A DNA stretch of 64,000 nucleotides from Pseudoips prasinana (Eukaryota; Arthropoda; Insecta; Lepidoptera; Nolidae). The notes below the pieces were generated by a model. The model saw nothing but the letters and a program-made list of their open reading frames with translations. It ran no database searches and was not told the origin of the DNA. The stretch lies in NCBI GenBank assembly GCA_951640165.1, contig OX621265.1, positions 18,489,001 through 18,553,000 of the forward strand. The letters run 5' to 3'. The translations under genes were made by a program, and so were the position numbers. Positions 32,521 to 46,000 of the stretch are shown here, piece by piece. The first letter of the stretch is position 1; each line of letters opens with the position of its first letter.

Positions 32521-32794
32521 GACGCGCGTTTTCTAACTAATCGGTGTATATCATTACCTATCTAGTGATTGCACAATATTTAATCTTCATTTTAATCGTT
32601 CAAAGTATATATGCTCACTAAATTGTCAAACAGCGAAGAGTTAAGCGACAACCGACAACTCTAATGCGAAAAATAAATTATTTAAATTTCTTCGGAGTTT
32701 TTCTTAAATATTCTTACTTCACTTCACGAATCATGGTTTCAGCCATGCAAAATCCCATCCCATCCTATTTTAGTACTATCACGGGGACTGATTC

Positions 32795-32925
32795 ATCATC
32801 ATCATCATGTCAGCCAAATTACATCCACTGCTGGACCAAAGCCTTCCCAAAGAATGGGGGGATATGCCATAATCGCCACGCTTGGCAGACGGGTTGGCGA
32901 TCGCAGTAAGATGGTCACAGTTCAC
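32795..32925 (-). repeat. LINE 3' end (CATCATCAT tail)
   Basis: CATCATCATCAT then TCAGCC and CATCCACTGCTGGACCAAAG; the same family lies at 35685-35752 (+) and 63415-63600. Confidence 0.6.
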
Positions 32926-33149
32926 GGGATGAGATGGAGTGATGATATTCTATGCCTTCACCACATATTACTGATTAATATAATCGATATCGATATTAAT
33001 ACAAAAATCGACATGAGATACATCATTGACACGCACACATAAACATTTATACACACACAAATGTCAACCTATTTCGGTTTCGTTTGACAGCTCTTGTTTG
33101 TTGCTCTATTCCGTAGGTATACTAACTACTATATGATAAAAATATATTT

Positions 33150-33660
33150 TATGAAGGATCATAAGACCGAAGAAGCCAGAGCCGTAAAACGGTTTTTTTT
33201 TTATATTGTTGATGTTAGATATTGCGGGTTTTGGCGCCAACGCGGAAAAGGACGAGGCTATGTTTTATTATCAAAAACTGGTGTAAATTCGAGTTTTTAT
33301 GTGTAAATATGGTGGATTTTTAGACATAACTTCTGCGACAACGTACACAAGTGGAGGAAAGTGCGATATTGTCGTGAATTGTGATTTTCCGTGTTGAAAC
33401 CAAAACTCCATAGAAGCCTCTAGTAAAGTCTCCACTGCTTTACTGGGGTAGGACTACATGACTTGACTGTGACGGACGTGACGGACATGACTGCTCAGTC
33501 ATGTCCGTCACGTCCGTCACAGAGGGACTGTGAAATATAAATATTACAACTGAAGACGAGGCGGTATGGTCACAGATCTTAGCCTGAAATATAAATATTA
33601 CAACTGAAGACGAGGCGGTATGGTCACAGATCTTAGCCTGCCCAAATAGGGCGAAAAAAG
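33150..33660 (-). repeat. Inverted copy of the 29463-29900 repeat unit
   Basis: It matches 29490-29890 in reverse (GCCGTAAAACGG, TTGGCGCCAACGCGG, AGTAAAGTCTCCACTGCTTT). It adds a 25-bp-arm palindrome at 33469-33520 and a perfect 54-bp tandem duplication at 33531-33638. Confidence 0.75.
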
Positions 33661-33981
33661 AAAAAATAGATAGATATTGTTTTAATCTGTGGGTTAGGCT
33701 TAGGAAACTTCTACATAATTATAGTTATCTGTGGGCACTGTGGGAAACTTCCATCATATTGTTGTATTACTTCGTCATTTTAGTAAATTTTCAAATAGGT
33801 ACATATTATGGCTATTTGGTTGACGTTTGTGACCAAAAATTTAATTAGATAAGTTGTATTGTTTTTTGCAATGCGCCAGGCGTACTTTAACTGTGACAAA
33901 TGACCATACCAGCCAATTACCGACATACAGTGTGAGCAGTGTGGATATTTTGATAATAATTTGCACGATTTCTTTAAAGAA
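33661..33981 (+). promoter_or_regulatory. Upstream region of the ZAD zinc-finger gene
   Basis: About 320 bases without known repeats lie before the gene's ATG at 33982. The bases just before it (AAGAA-ATGG) are acceptable for insect initiation. No TATA box or initiator can be fixed from sequence alone; the role is inferred from position. Confidence 0.35.
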
Positions 33982-34086
33982 ATGGAGAAAAAAACTTGTA
34001 GAATATGTTTAGCGGAAAATATTCGAATGTATCCAATTGTAAACACAGACCTCCAACACGTCTATGAAAAAATTACCGATCATTTG
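33982..34086 (+). CDS. ZAD gene exon 1
   Basis: 35 codons, [12 protein letters not shown] to ITDHL, ending in a donor GTAAGT at phase 0. The CRIC pair and the hydrophobic helix ([12 protein letters not shown]) are the first half of the ZAD fold. The frame also extends a few codons upstream, but the only ATG is at 33982. Confidence 0.88.
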
Positions 34087-37000
34087 GTAAGTAACATAAT
34101 ACGGTTTATTATGTTAATTTATTTTATTATTATGTATGTATGTATGTATTATATTTAGTTTATTATGTCTAAATTTTGAGATGTATTTGGTACTTACAAC
34201 TTAGCTGAAACAGACTTGACTTAATCCAGTCTTAGTTATAATAATAATATCCTGCGACAATATTTACACACGGCCATCTCATCCCAAACTAAGCAGAGCT
34301 TGTACTGTGGAAACCAGATAACTGATATATTACTTTTGTAAATAGATAATTACACCCAGGACAAACAGATTGCTTGTGATGCACACAAATATCTGTCCTG
34401 GTTTGAAATCGAAACCAAGACTTCCAATGTGAAAAGCAAGCAATTATTTACAAATTTACCAACCACACCAACAGTTAATGCGATGTCTTGGCTTAGATCC
34501 TGCCCGGGCCCAAAATTGCTATAGGAATTTTTATGGAAAGTAAGTAGCAGTTTGAATAAGGGCAGTGTTACACTTTTATGCATTGGATAGCATAACTAGC
34601 ATACCTTTTGCACATTTTGCAGTACATTAACAAGCACCCTCCCCTAGGAGGAATTTCAATGAATTTAAAATGCCTATAGATACAAAAAAATGGTAAGTTT
34701 CATTGAGTAAGTAAATTGTATGGGGTTGTAGTAAAGGTCCAGTATGTTAAGCATTCAGACCTCCAATTGCCTTTACTGTGTTGGCCCATCATCATCAATT
34801 TGTTCCACTAATATGTTGATGGGTCTGGTATCTGCACTAAGTCCTGATGTGGACCAATTTACGTGTGTTTCGGACATCACATCAGGCCGCTCTGTGCTTG
34901 TGCCTCCAACCAGTTCGCTCACCTTCAGCGTCCATCCCCACCCTGCAAACTGGCCATCGACCTAAAGCAGCGGGTACTCGCTTACAAATTTCAGTGCAAG
35001 CAATGCGGCTATTAACTTTGAATCAATACAGTTTTTCAATATATGGAAGTAATAGTTTCATTTAGTAGCTAAGACCCCCAAAGCACTACTGCAGCGTGGC
35101 AATCAAACAATGTGTGTTGCGCGATTGTAAGGTGATAATGTAATTTCTTAGAAACCAGATTTTTTAGTGACTTATTTATCCAAGAATCATCATCTCTCCG
35201 GATGTCAAGTTGTAATTGTGGCTTATGGACTCTTACTGAAGGCATTATTCAGGCTAACCAATTTGACTCCCAAGCTCGGATGCTTTACACATAAATCAAC
35301 ATAATACTATCTGCAATTGTTTTCATTTGGAGCCATATTGACTAGTATTTTTTTTAATTTAATGGCAAACTGCCAATGCTTCAGCAATTCTGCCAGTGTC
35401 CGACAAGTATTTCATGAACTAGATACTAAAGCCGAGTCACCTCATAATACCATAGATACCAAAGAAATAATTGAAATAATCTTATATTTTCAGTTGGTCA
35501 CAGAAGATAGACCATTGGTCGCATGTTATATCTGCTACGTCCGACTCAAACACTGCCATAATTTTATAACTAAATGTTTAAAGTCTGAAGAGATTCTTTC
35601 TGAAATGCTAAATGGCAATCAGGTGAGAGATTTTGACAAATAAAAAAGTGGTTATTATTTTGAATGTATGTTTTTTTAACTGTGGAAGATCTTTGGGGGA
35701 GGCCTTTGCCCAGCAGTGGATGTCTTCGGCTGATATGATGATGATGATGTTTTTAAAACTCAGTTTGTAATTGGTTGGAATAGGTATTGAGATGCTCATA
35801 TATACTTGCTTACTTATCATATGGGCATCCTCTTCATAGCCAAATTTGGTATGACCCTAATGCTTTGGATAATCGTTCTAATATAGAAATTATGGAAGTT
35901 CTTGATGATCCTAAGTCTTTTAATAGGTTTTAAGAAGGATTTTGCTGGTATACCCCTCTCACCCACTTCCACGGCATATTTAACCACAAAGCCATTTCTG
36001 GTTCATTAACATATGTACATACAAATAAAACATACAGTTTAAATCATAAGCTACATATTTTTGAAGTTGGTTAAAGCATGTTCTAGACGGTCGTAAGCCG
36101 TCATCACAGAGGTCACCTCAGTGGTTGCCTTCCATCTAGACTGCAGTTGTCAATCAAATTTTGGTTTGACCTACATCCTTGGATTGCAGGCGAGTTAAGG
36201 TTTGATACACCGGTTTTTATGAAAATATTTAGTTAATTTAATAAACCGAATGTATAAGGTGCTAGAGCTAAGTCTGAACACAGAATGATTCTTAAAATTA
36301 AGTTTATAACTAAAGTGAAGTAAAGTAAGTCTAATATAATATTTATGTATTTTTAAAGTATGCACTGTATTGAAAGTACACATAGTATTATTATATCTAT
36401 ATATATTTATTAATATATTTATGTATATGTTTATATTTATTCATGTTTTTATATTTATCTACTTTTTCATTTGTTGCACACCTTCTATTTTTAAGATATT
36501 GCATAGCTTCTATCGCGGGCCTTGAGCGTGGGGGCCGAATCCAGAAATTCCGTAACGAAAAAAACCTAACACCCCCCACTCCGTCCGCCATCTATCGATG
36601 AATACCAGAACTTTTAATGAGTTTTTTTAGTTCAGCAACCCGCCTTTAGTTGTTTAGCGGCATTGGTTGTTTTGGAAAACTACCGTAATCAGCTGTTTGT
36701 GAGAAAGTATATAGGTGTATAGGTATTTATCATCTACGTACAACAGTGAATATCTGTACTCGTATAATTTGTCAGAAAGAAAGAAAGTCGCGAAAAAATA
36801 GTGAAAGAAAATGAGTTAGTACTCTATATACATTCATTTTATTATTATTATCACAAATGCAGTATTATAAAATAAATAAATAATTATAATTGGATAAGTT
36901 GACAAAAAATGCTATGCAATAGCTTTAACGCGGCAGTCTCCGAGTGCCACACGTCTTTTTATTTTTAAAATAATTACAGCTCTTATCCATCCATTTGTCT

Positions 37001-40000
37001 GGAAGAAATCGCTTGATGCGATAAGACCGCCCATTGTACATGATTGTTATTAGTGTCCTATGAATTTGTCGTGTGTGAGTGTGTACAATAAAGAGTATTC
37101 TATTCTATTCTATGAAGCGAAATCGTCAGGTATCAGGTATCGGTTCACATGGGAAAGGTAAATAGCTGTGTCAGGGAGAATTGCTTTCATGTTTCGCAAT
37201 GTCCTGTATACGTGACCAAAGTAATGTCGCTGAGTCAACCCCTTCCACTTGTTGTTATGTCTACTTAGGGCTGACAAAGCGTATATCAATAGGGTGGGCA
37301 CCCTTAACTGGCGCGTGTTCTCAACCGCGGTTGGAGGGTGTGGATTGTATCTGTGTGGCCGGCGGAGTACTACCACCCAAGAACAGTTGCGCTGCGGCAG
37401 GCAGCGGGTGCGCACGTATGCGAGTGTAAAATGTAGTCCTCCGGAGAGACGTGAATGCGAAATTAATAATAATTTAATCGATCTCTATAGAGATTTATCA
37501 TGCCTATGGGACATTGCGTCCGAAACAACGTATAAGATTCTATAACAAACTTCCGAATGATATTAGAAAATTGTCTACCAATAAGTTTAAATTATTAAAG
37601 CCAAATTGTGTAGCAGGGCATATTGCAAAATTTCTGATTATTTGTGATCGACACATGATTGTAATTAATCTTAACTACATTTTTTTTAAAAGGATTCCTA
37701 CTGAGTTTTCTGGCAGGGTTTCTCAGTAGCTGACACGTCATGCACTGCACGGTAGGGTAAAAAAAATACTGTTCCACATAAATGTAAATTGTTTACGGAA
37801 TAAATGATTTTAGACTTTGACTTTGAAACATATAAAGACGCTCGTCAAAAGAAAACGGCCTGGGATAGGTATAGATAGATCCAAAAGTGCAAAAAGTTTG
37901 ACCAAACTGCTAACGAATCAAATGTAACAAAATTGCTGAAACTACTAAAGCACGGCCTTTTTGAAATTTGGACAAATTGGGAGCCATTTCTACAGCACGA
38001 TACGGTCCGCTCACTATACGAGTACGTGCTTTCCCGCCAAAAGACGACTCGCGACTGATTCGCTAGCGTGTTGGCGCGTGGATGACATCCGTGTAGCCGA
38101 AACACAATCCGCAGATGGAAACTAGTTCCCACCAAGATGACCTCTGGGGCTCGACCGGCTAAGGCGCCGAACACCGATTTCTTAAATGGCGTTCAAATAA
38201 AATAAGGTTAAAAATTACTTAATCAGTCGTTAAATCGACTTCCATGAGCACATGTGAAGTCATAAATGGTCCGGAATCGATTGTTAACGTTGAAGCCGAT
38301 TTAACGATTGATTAATTAGTTTAGTTAATTATAATTATTGTAAAATTAGATAAGATAATATAAGTTATGGGTCTTTGTAACCTTTTAGTGAAATAAATTA
38401 TAATTATTTTAAAAATAAATTAAGTCATTTCTAACCTTTATTTATTTGAATGCTATTTAAGAAATCGATGTTCGGGGACTTAGCCGGTAGAGCCCCTGTT
38501 GGGACGTTGGTTTACAGCCGTCTAGAACATCCTACTTTAACACTAATATTATAAAGGCGAAAGTTTGTGAGTGTGTGACTGTGTGAGGGTGTATGTTTGT
38601 TATTTCTTCACGTCTAAACGGCTGGAGCGATTTTAATAAAATTTGGTATGGAGTTAGCTGACACCTTGAATCAACACATCTTTTCTATCAATACATATAA
38701 TAAAATCGTAGGAAAGTCAAAACTGTACATTGAATATTTTTTTAAAAGGATACTTGGGGCGTGATCTACAATTGATATCGAAGCCAAAATATAGTTTTTA
38801 GAATTGTTGTCTGTTTGTCTGTATGTATGTCCGAGCTAAAAGTACTCCATGGATTTACTTCAAATTTTGCATGAATATTACTAAAAGGTCGGGTCAACAT
38901 ATAGGCTACATATTATCACGCTGTCACCTACGTGGCAGGATTAGTGATAATTTATAAAATTAAACGCGGGTAAAACCGCGGGGCACGGCTAGAAGGCTAT
39001 CCTTTATAATGTTTAAAACGAGTAAAACCGCAGGGCACAGCTAGTACTTAATATTATAAACGCGAAAGTTTGTAAGTATGGATGGATGGATGTTTGTTAC
39101 TCTTTCACGTAAATACTACTGAATGGATTTTAATGAAACTTTACAATAACATTGCTACATCAGAATAACACATAGGCTACAATTTATAAAGATATTGTTT
39201 GAATTTTTCAAAATATGAAAATAAGTGTCAAGTAAGTAGGTAAAAATCTACCATCTGCGAGCTATTCTGGCGTGCACTGCCATAACCGCTAGACGTACTC
39301 ATCCTACTAATAATATAAATGCGACAGTTTGTGAGTATAGATGTAAAGATGTATGTCTGTTACTCTTTTACGCCAAAATTAGTTAAACGCGGGTGAAACC
39401 GCGGGGCATAGCTACTGCTTTATAAAGGAAAGTTTATTATGTGTTTTTAAAACTGTAAATATTTGTTCACAGTTGAACCGGCACCTTATAGAAGAAAAAT
39501 TATCTAATTGGAATGAATTGGCAATATCCGCCATGCAGCATGTGAGCATAAGTGGACAGTATGGTTATGTGAAAGAAGAACATATATTTGAATCAGAGTC
39601 AGTGATAAAAGCAGAGAAGTTTAAAGGTGATTTGTTTTTATTGAGTTATCCGCACGTGTGGTGCAGCGGCTAAGACAGTCGCCTCGCCTCTTCGTGTCCC
39701 GGACAACTATTTGTACATACATACATAGACTCACGCCTGTTTCCCAGAGGGGTAGGCAGAGACAACGGATTTCCATTTGTCACGATCTTTGCACACGTCT
39801 TTTGCCTCGATTACTGTCATTATATTCTTCATACATGCTCGCCGGTTTAGGGTACTTCTGACCTGTCCTTTCTTGAGAACGTCTCCGATTTGGTCAGATA
39901 ATGTTTGACGAGGTCTTCCCCTTCCGGTTGTTCCATTCATACAGGCCAGGTATACTTCTTTGGTCAATCTTCTTGCATTCATCATTTCTAAATGGCCAAA

Positions 40001-43000
40001 CCATCTCAGCATTCCTTTTTCAATCATTGTGTTATTCAGAGTCTGGATGTAATTTGTGTCCGTCTATTATATGTTTGTAAAGTACCCCGCGACACAGGGT
40101 TAGATTCCCTAGTGTAGTAGTTAAAAAAGTAGTAAAATATGTTTTCAATATCAGCCTTTTGTGTGGAATATCTCCCAGCCTTAGAGAGCATGTAAAGCCG
40201 TTAGGCTTGTACCTGGCCTCTTTCCGATTGTGTTGGCTAGCATCATGAGAGTAAGGCCCCCTACGCACTATGCGGTCAGCCGTCAGCAATCAATATTACT
40301 GACCGGCTGCCGCATCACAATGCGAATAAAAACTACTTTCTCCTACAAATATCTGAGTACGATCAGCCGCACGGCTGGCCGCATTGCGGCTAGCCGCATA
40401 GTGCGTAGGCCTAAATTGAAAGTGCACTTGCCTAATATGAGCCATACAGATGGCTGGTCTCCATTAAGACTGGCCATCATGGACATCAAAAGGCATGCTC
40501 AGATGGTTTGGCTATTTAGAAAGGATGAATGAAAGACGATTGACAAAAGAAGTATACCTGGCCTGTGTGAATGGGACAACCGGAAGGGGAAGACCACGTC
40601 GAACATTCTCTGACCAAATTGGAGATGTTCTCAAGAAAGGGCAGGTCAGAAGTACCCTAAACCGGTGAGCATGTGTGAAGAATATGCAAAGATCGTGACA
40701 AATGGAAATCCGTTGTCTCTGCCTACCCCTCTGGGAAACAGGCGTGAGTCTATGTATGTATCATGGACATAATTTGACCAGGAGGTCAGTACTTGTGACT
40801 AAAGTGACAAATGCGGCTTGGTATTATTACAACTTGACTGCCTTTATGTCTAGCGGTAGCTTATTCAACCTGGTGCGATGATCCTGGTTCAAATCCCAGG
40901 TCGGGCAAAAAGTGATTATAGAATTTTAATGCTAAGAAAAATTTCTCTGAATCATCCTGGAGTCTGGGAGTTAGCTGTATTTACATCCCCGTGCCTCGGA
41001 GAATATATATAGCTGCTGGTTCCCTACATGACCTCTTTTCGGCCATGTCGCTCCTCGTCCCATCGGATCATGGGAGTGATGGAATAGAAAGTGCCCCTGT
41101 GTTTGCGCACACACTTGTGCTCAAAAAAGTTCCGCTCAGATGACTAGTCTCCATTTCACGGTCACCGTAGCCTAGTTGGTAGTGCTCCTGCCTACGAAGC
41201 TGGTGGTCCTGGGTTCGAATCCCGGTAAGTGCAAATATTTGTGTGATGAGCACGAATATTTGTTTCTGAATCATGGATGTTTTCTATGTATATAAGTATT
41301 GATCTATCTATATAAGTATGTATATCGACGCCTGGTACCCATAGTACAAGCTTTGCTTAGTTTGGGGCTAGGATGATCTGTGTGACATTGTCTCGAGATA
41401 TTATATTAATATTATATTAAGAATTGTACCAATAGTTGCACTTAATGCGAAAATATTAGATCTAGTCCCATCGACCGTATTTTTAGGATTGACACTTGAT
41501 TCAAAATTGCAATGGGGTCCTCAGATTGAAAAGTTAGCAGGTAAATTAAGTTCGGCTTCCTATGCTGTCTGGAAAATAAGGCAATTGTCAGATGAACAAA
41601 CTGCTAGATTAGTGTATTTCGCGTACTTTCATAGCATTATGTCGTATGGCATTCTGCTGTGGGGTTCGGCGGCTGACATAGGTACTATTTTTGTATTGCA
41701 GAAAAGAGCAGTCAGAGCCATTTATGGTTTAGGTAGTCGCGATTCTTTGCGAAATTTGTTTAAAGAAATAAATATACTTACTGCGCCATCGGAATATATA
41801 TATCAGAATATAATGTTTGTTAGAAAAAATATTCATAATTATAAAAAGAAAAGTGAACTGCATAATATAAATACTGGGAATAAAAACAAACTAGCCATGC
41901 CAGGCTTTAGAGTAAGCAAAACGAATAAATCATTTTTAGGAAATTGTATTAGGTTTTATAACAAGCTTCCTACTCAAATTACTGATCTGCCTGACACAAG
42001 TTTTAAAACACATATTAAACGTATACTTATGGCTAGGGGTTATTACACCACTAAAGAGTACATCGATGATAAAGACGTCTGGCTCTCACTTCCTACCTGC
42101 ACATTGCTCGCTGGAGATCTTGTAGCCATATAGACATGACTGATCTGCTGTGTTACGTGAACTATCTGTAAATGATTGCTATCATATACTTAATTTAAAA
42201 TTATTGACTCTGTCTCAAAATGAATAATGTTATTGTTTCGAAGTTTTTCTTTTGTATACCTAAATATAATCTAAAATAATAAGCATTCAGACAACCGATC
42301 GAGCATATATTGTGTTTGCCTACTAAATAATTACGCTAATTGGACCAAATCCCGTGTTCATGCCCGCTTGAGTATGTTTCGCCGGACCGTCTCAACTGGG
42401 TCGTGTTGAAACCGGTAGTAGATGAACCCACTGAGTTTGTTTCGCTGGGTCTTCTCAGTTGGGGCGCATTGGATCCGGTGGTAGCATTAAAGCGCGACCG
42501 TGGTTATTAACACAAGGTCCGTCATAATAATAATACCTTTAATATAGACAGAACCATTGACGATATGTAGTAAAAATATTAGACTTAAACTAGATAATTA
42601 AACATAATCTCTTGACAATAACTTGATACGAGCTAGCTAAATATCATTTCTGTAATAAAATAAATTTTATAAATGTTTTCATACAAGATGTACCTAAATA
42701 TCTATGTTACTAGAAATAATATCTAATGTACACAACTATATTACTACAAACATGTTCTGACTATTTACAAGCGCTTTTTTAAAGTCTACGTGAATGAAAA
42801 CCTTTTTTATTTTATTTATATTTATTTATTTAGAGTGGCCGCTGTAATCCAAATTTGACCAGGATAACATAAGCGCCTTAAATGCGTTAAGTAATATCGA
42901 ATGGATTGTATAAATTCGAAGTGTCAGTACCACGGTGCGGTGGCGGAGCGGTTAACGCATATGGGGCCCGATACCCCGTGGTCGTGGGTTCGATTCCCAC

Positions 43001-46000
43001 CAGCACTTAAATTGGTACAATTCGTTTTAAAGATGTCTGAAAAGTTATTATTATTACTACTATATATATATATATATATATAATATAATAAGTGGAACTA
43101 TTCATTTTCTAACTCCTCCTTTTTTCTGTTTCTGATTAAATTCGTTGCGGGATCCAAGACAGTTGTCGCGATTCCCCGCGACATGCCTGAGCCGACATTC
43201 ACCGCTCAGTGTCATTTCATTGTGTACCACTATTGATCCTGGCTTACAGGAGTTGCAGTGGTCGGTAAGAGGGAGGGACTAGTACCGATAAAAAAATAAA
43301 AAAAAATAAATAAATATATATATATATATATAATATATTCGCGTATATGAGTCATTGTATTATATATACATTGTCTTATATATTGTCATACATACGCAAA
43401 CACTCATAAACACACCCACACACACTTACACACACACCCGTTTGTTATCCCGTTGACATTATATTTATAATGTATCACTTCAAGTTTTGGGAGGACCTGG
43501 AGTGCTAAAATACAGGCCTAGGCTTAGCTTAGACTCCAGATCTCCAACAAGTTACAAATTTTGTCAAACCTTTTGTCAACTGTATTTGCTAATACCTAAG
43601 AATTGTAATTTGTGGAGATGTTATAAACCATTTTTATTAATATTATTTATTATTAACTTGTAATTATTTTATATTTGTCCACAGAGATGCATACCTTGGT
43701 ACTAGACCCTTTAGAAGGTACATCATATTGTAATGTTGACTGGCCACAGCCATCGGAGCATATACAACCTTGTACAACTGACAGGGTGGAATGCGATGTC
43801 GATGTGAAACAAGAAATGTCAGATTGTGAAGATAATGAACTGCCGACCGAATTTGAAGATAATAAAGGTAAGTGAACGGTGGGCAGCTTGATATAATTGA
43901 GAGTCAGATCAGGTGTATGATATTTTAGAATATTGATTCTAATACATATATTCATATACTAAGTACAGATGCCAGCACATCCAGCTACCCCAATCTGTCA
44001 AATTTCTTTTATAGATTTTCTACTTTATCAGAAAAGCATAAGGGTCACTTTCAATTGGGGAAATTTGACAGATTGGGGTAGCTTGATGTGCTGGCGTCTG
44101 TACATATCAGAGTTTCTTAATATAGACAGAACCATTCGGATAAGATGTAGTAAATAATATCTAAAACTTTAAAATTCGATAATCACACTAATATTATAAA
44201 GGCGAAAGTTTGTGAGTGTGTATGTTTGTTACTTCTTCTTGTCTAAACGGCTGGAGCGATTTAAATAAAATTTGGTATGGAGTTAGCTGACACCTTGGAT
44301 TAACACATAGGCTATAATTTATACAGTTTAACGCGGGTAAAACCGCGAGGCACAGCTACACACTCACAAGCTTTCGCCTTTATAATATTAGTGTGATAGT
44401 AAATAAAGTCACATTCGGACAAATTAAATAAAATTTGCCCAGTTTTATTTTCTTTTAGTAATATTCTATTTTATTCGTTGATTTAACTTTATGTTTTAAG
44501 TTTTTTTTCTTTACTTAGTACATATTTAGCATTAAAATCTGTGTCTAGCCGCAGAATTTATCTATTTTTATATCAGTGTTTGTACGCTGGCGGGTGGTGC
44601 AGAGTTAAACTTTTAGTTGTTAACTTTGCACTTAATTTAGTTTACTTATTCTTTGTTATATATATTTTATTTGTTTATGATATTATGTCTGTTTATTCTG
44701 ATGATGATTCTTTTTATTCTGCAAACGAATCTATAATATCCGCGTGTGACAGTTTTCGCTCATTGGATCATACACTCGGAGAATTTATTCGACAACAGTT
44801 CATTGGTCCTCGCGATAATTTACTAAACGTATGTCATATTAACGCGCAAAGCGTTCCTAGTAACTATAGCGACCTGTTAGATGCATTTACTGACTGTAAT
44901 GTCCATGCCATTCTGATTTCCGAGAGTTGGCTCAAACCTCACCTTCTTTCCACAACTTACCCTCTCCCAGGATACATACTTGTTCGAAATGACCGAATAG
45001 ATAAGGGAGGGGGTGGAGTAGCTATTTATATCAAAAGTAACCTCCCTTTCAAGATTGTAAGGACCTCCTCATGCAATTACTCAGCATCCGCTGAGTTCGT
45101 ATTTCTTGAGGTTACTGTCAAAGGAGCCAAGGTCTTAATTGGCGCTGTTTATTGTCCCCCTTCCGTCGACTACTTCACTGATTTAGAATTGGTTCTTGAA
45201 TCTCTGGGTTCGGAGTATGCTCACCACATCATTATGGGCGACTTTAATACCAATCTCCTTTCTCCTAGTTCACCTCGTTCCCGCAAATTCCTACACATTG
45301 TCGAGTCATGCAGTTTGCATATTTTGCCTCTTCAGGCTACTCACCACAATGCGTCTGGTGACGATACTTGGCTCGACATCATCCTTACCTCAAATACATC
45401 CTTGGTTTCCTCTCACGGACAGCACGATGCTCCTGGATTTTCCCATCATGACCTCATTTACATATCCTATATCCTTAAGCCCCCCAAGCCCAAACCCAGA
45501 GTACTGCGCGTGCGTTCTTTTGCTCGGATGAATGTAGAAAATTTGGTTAGTGATGCGGCTAAAATCAACTGGAAGCAGTTAATGGAGGCCGCTAATTTAA
45601 ACGATAAACTTAGTATCTTTAACGAGACTGTGACTAGGTTATACAATATCCATGCACCTATCAAAAACGTTAAATTCAAGCGCCCACCTGCACCTTGGAT
45701 GTCGCAAGGGATTCAAATGGCTATGCGACGTAGAGACCGTGCCTTTCGGAAGTACAAAAGGGATCGGTCTGAAGAGCATTGGGGATTGTTTAAGGTTGCT
45801 AGGAACCGGTGCAATAAGATGATACGTGACGCTAAACGCCGACACATTCATGATAACTTATCTGCTTCTACTCCTGCCGGTATCTGGAAGTTTCTCGGAA
45901 CACTTGGTATCGGCAAATCGCGACATTTAGACCTTCCTACATCAATTGGATTAGATGATCTAAATCATCATTTCTCCACCACTTCGTCTTTGGATCATCT

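Larger units (their letters stand above)
35623..39472 (+). other. Intron 2 of the ZAD gene
   Basis: 3.85 kb. It holds a LINE tail (35685-35752), an inverted copy of a Harbinger-like element interior (36470-36890), LINE ends (36985-37113, 37500-37830), a foldback element (38127-38510) and a Helitron cluster (38539-39414). 35760-36470 and 37114-37500 show nothing I recognise. The acceptor is TTCACAG. Confidence 0.7.
39627..43684 (+). other. Intron 3 of the ZAD gene
   Basis: 4.06 kb of repeats, listed separately: SINE 2 split by RTE, MITE, RTE, SINE 3, SINE 1, LINE, LINE tails. The acceptor is TGTCCACAG at 43676-43684. Confidence 0.7.

Noticed and set aside
37110..37415. 101-codon minus-strand frame
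   Set aside because: No recognisable domain, set between two LINE tails, and overlapped by equally long plus-strand frames; not called as a gene.
37845..38174. 109-codon minus-strand frame
   Set aside because: It overlaps the arm of the foldback element; no motif.
42935..43010. Functional tRNA gene
   Set aside because: The T-arm is perfect, but the acceptor stem has a mismatch and SINE-like sequence follows; treated as SINE head.
43059..43085. TA-repeat as regulatory element
   Set aside because: A plain dinucleotide microsatellite, like that at 43314-43333; no further signal.
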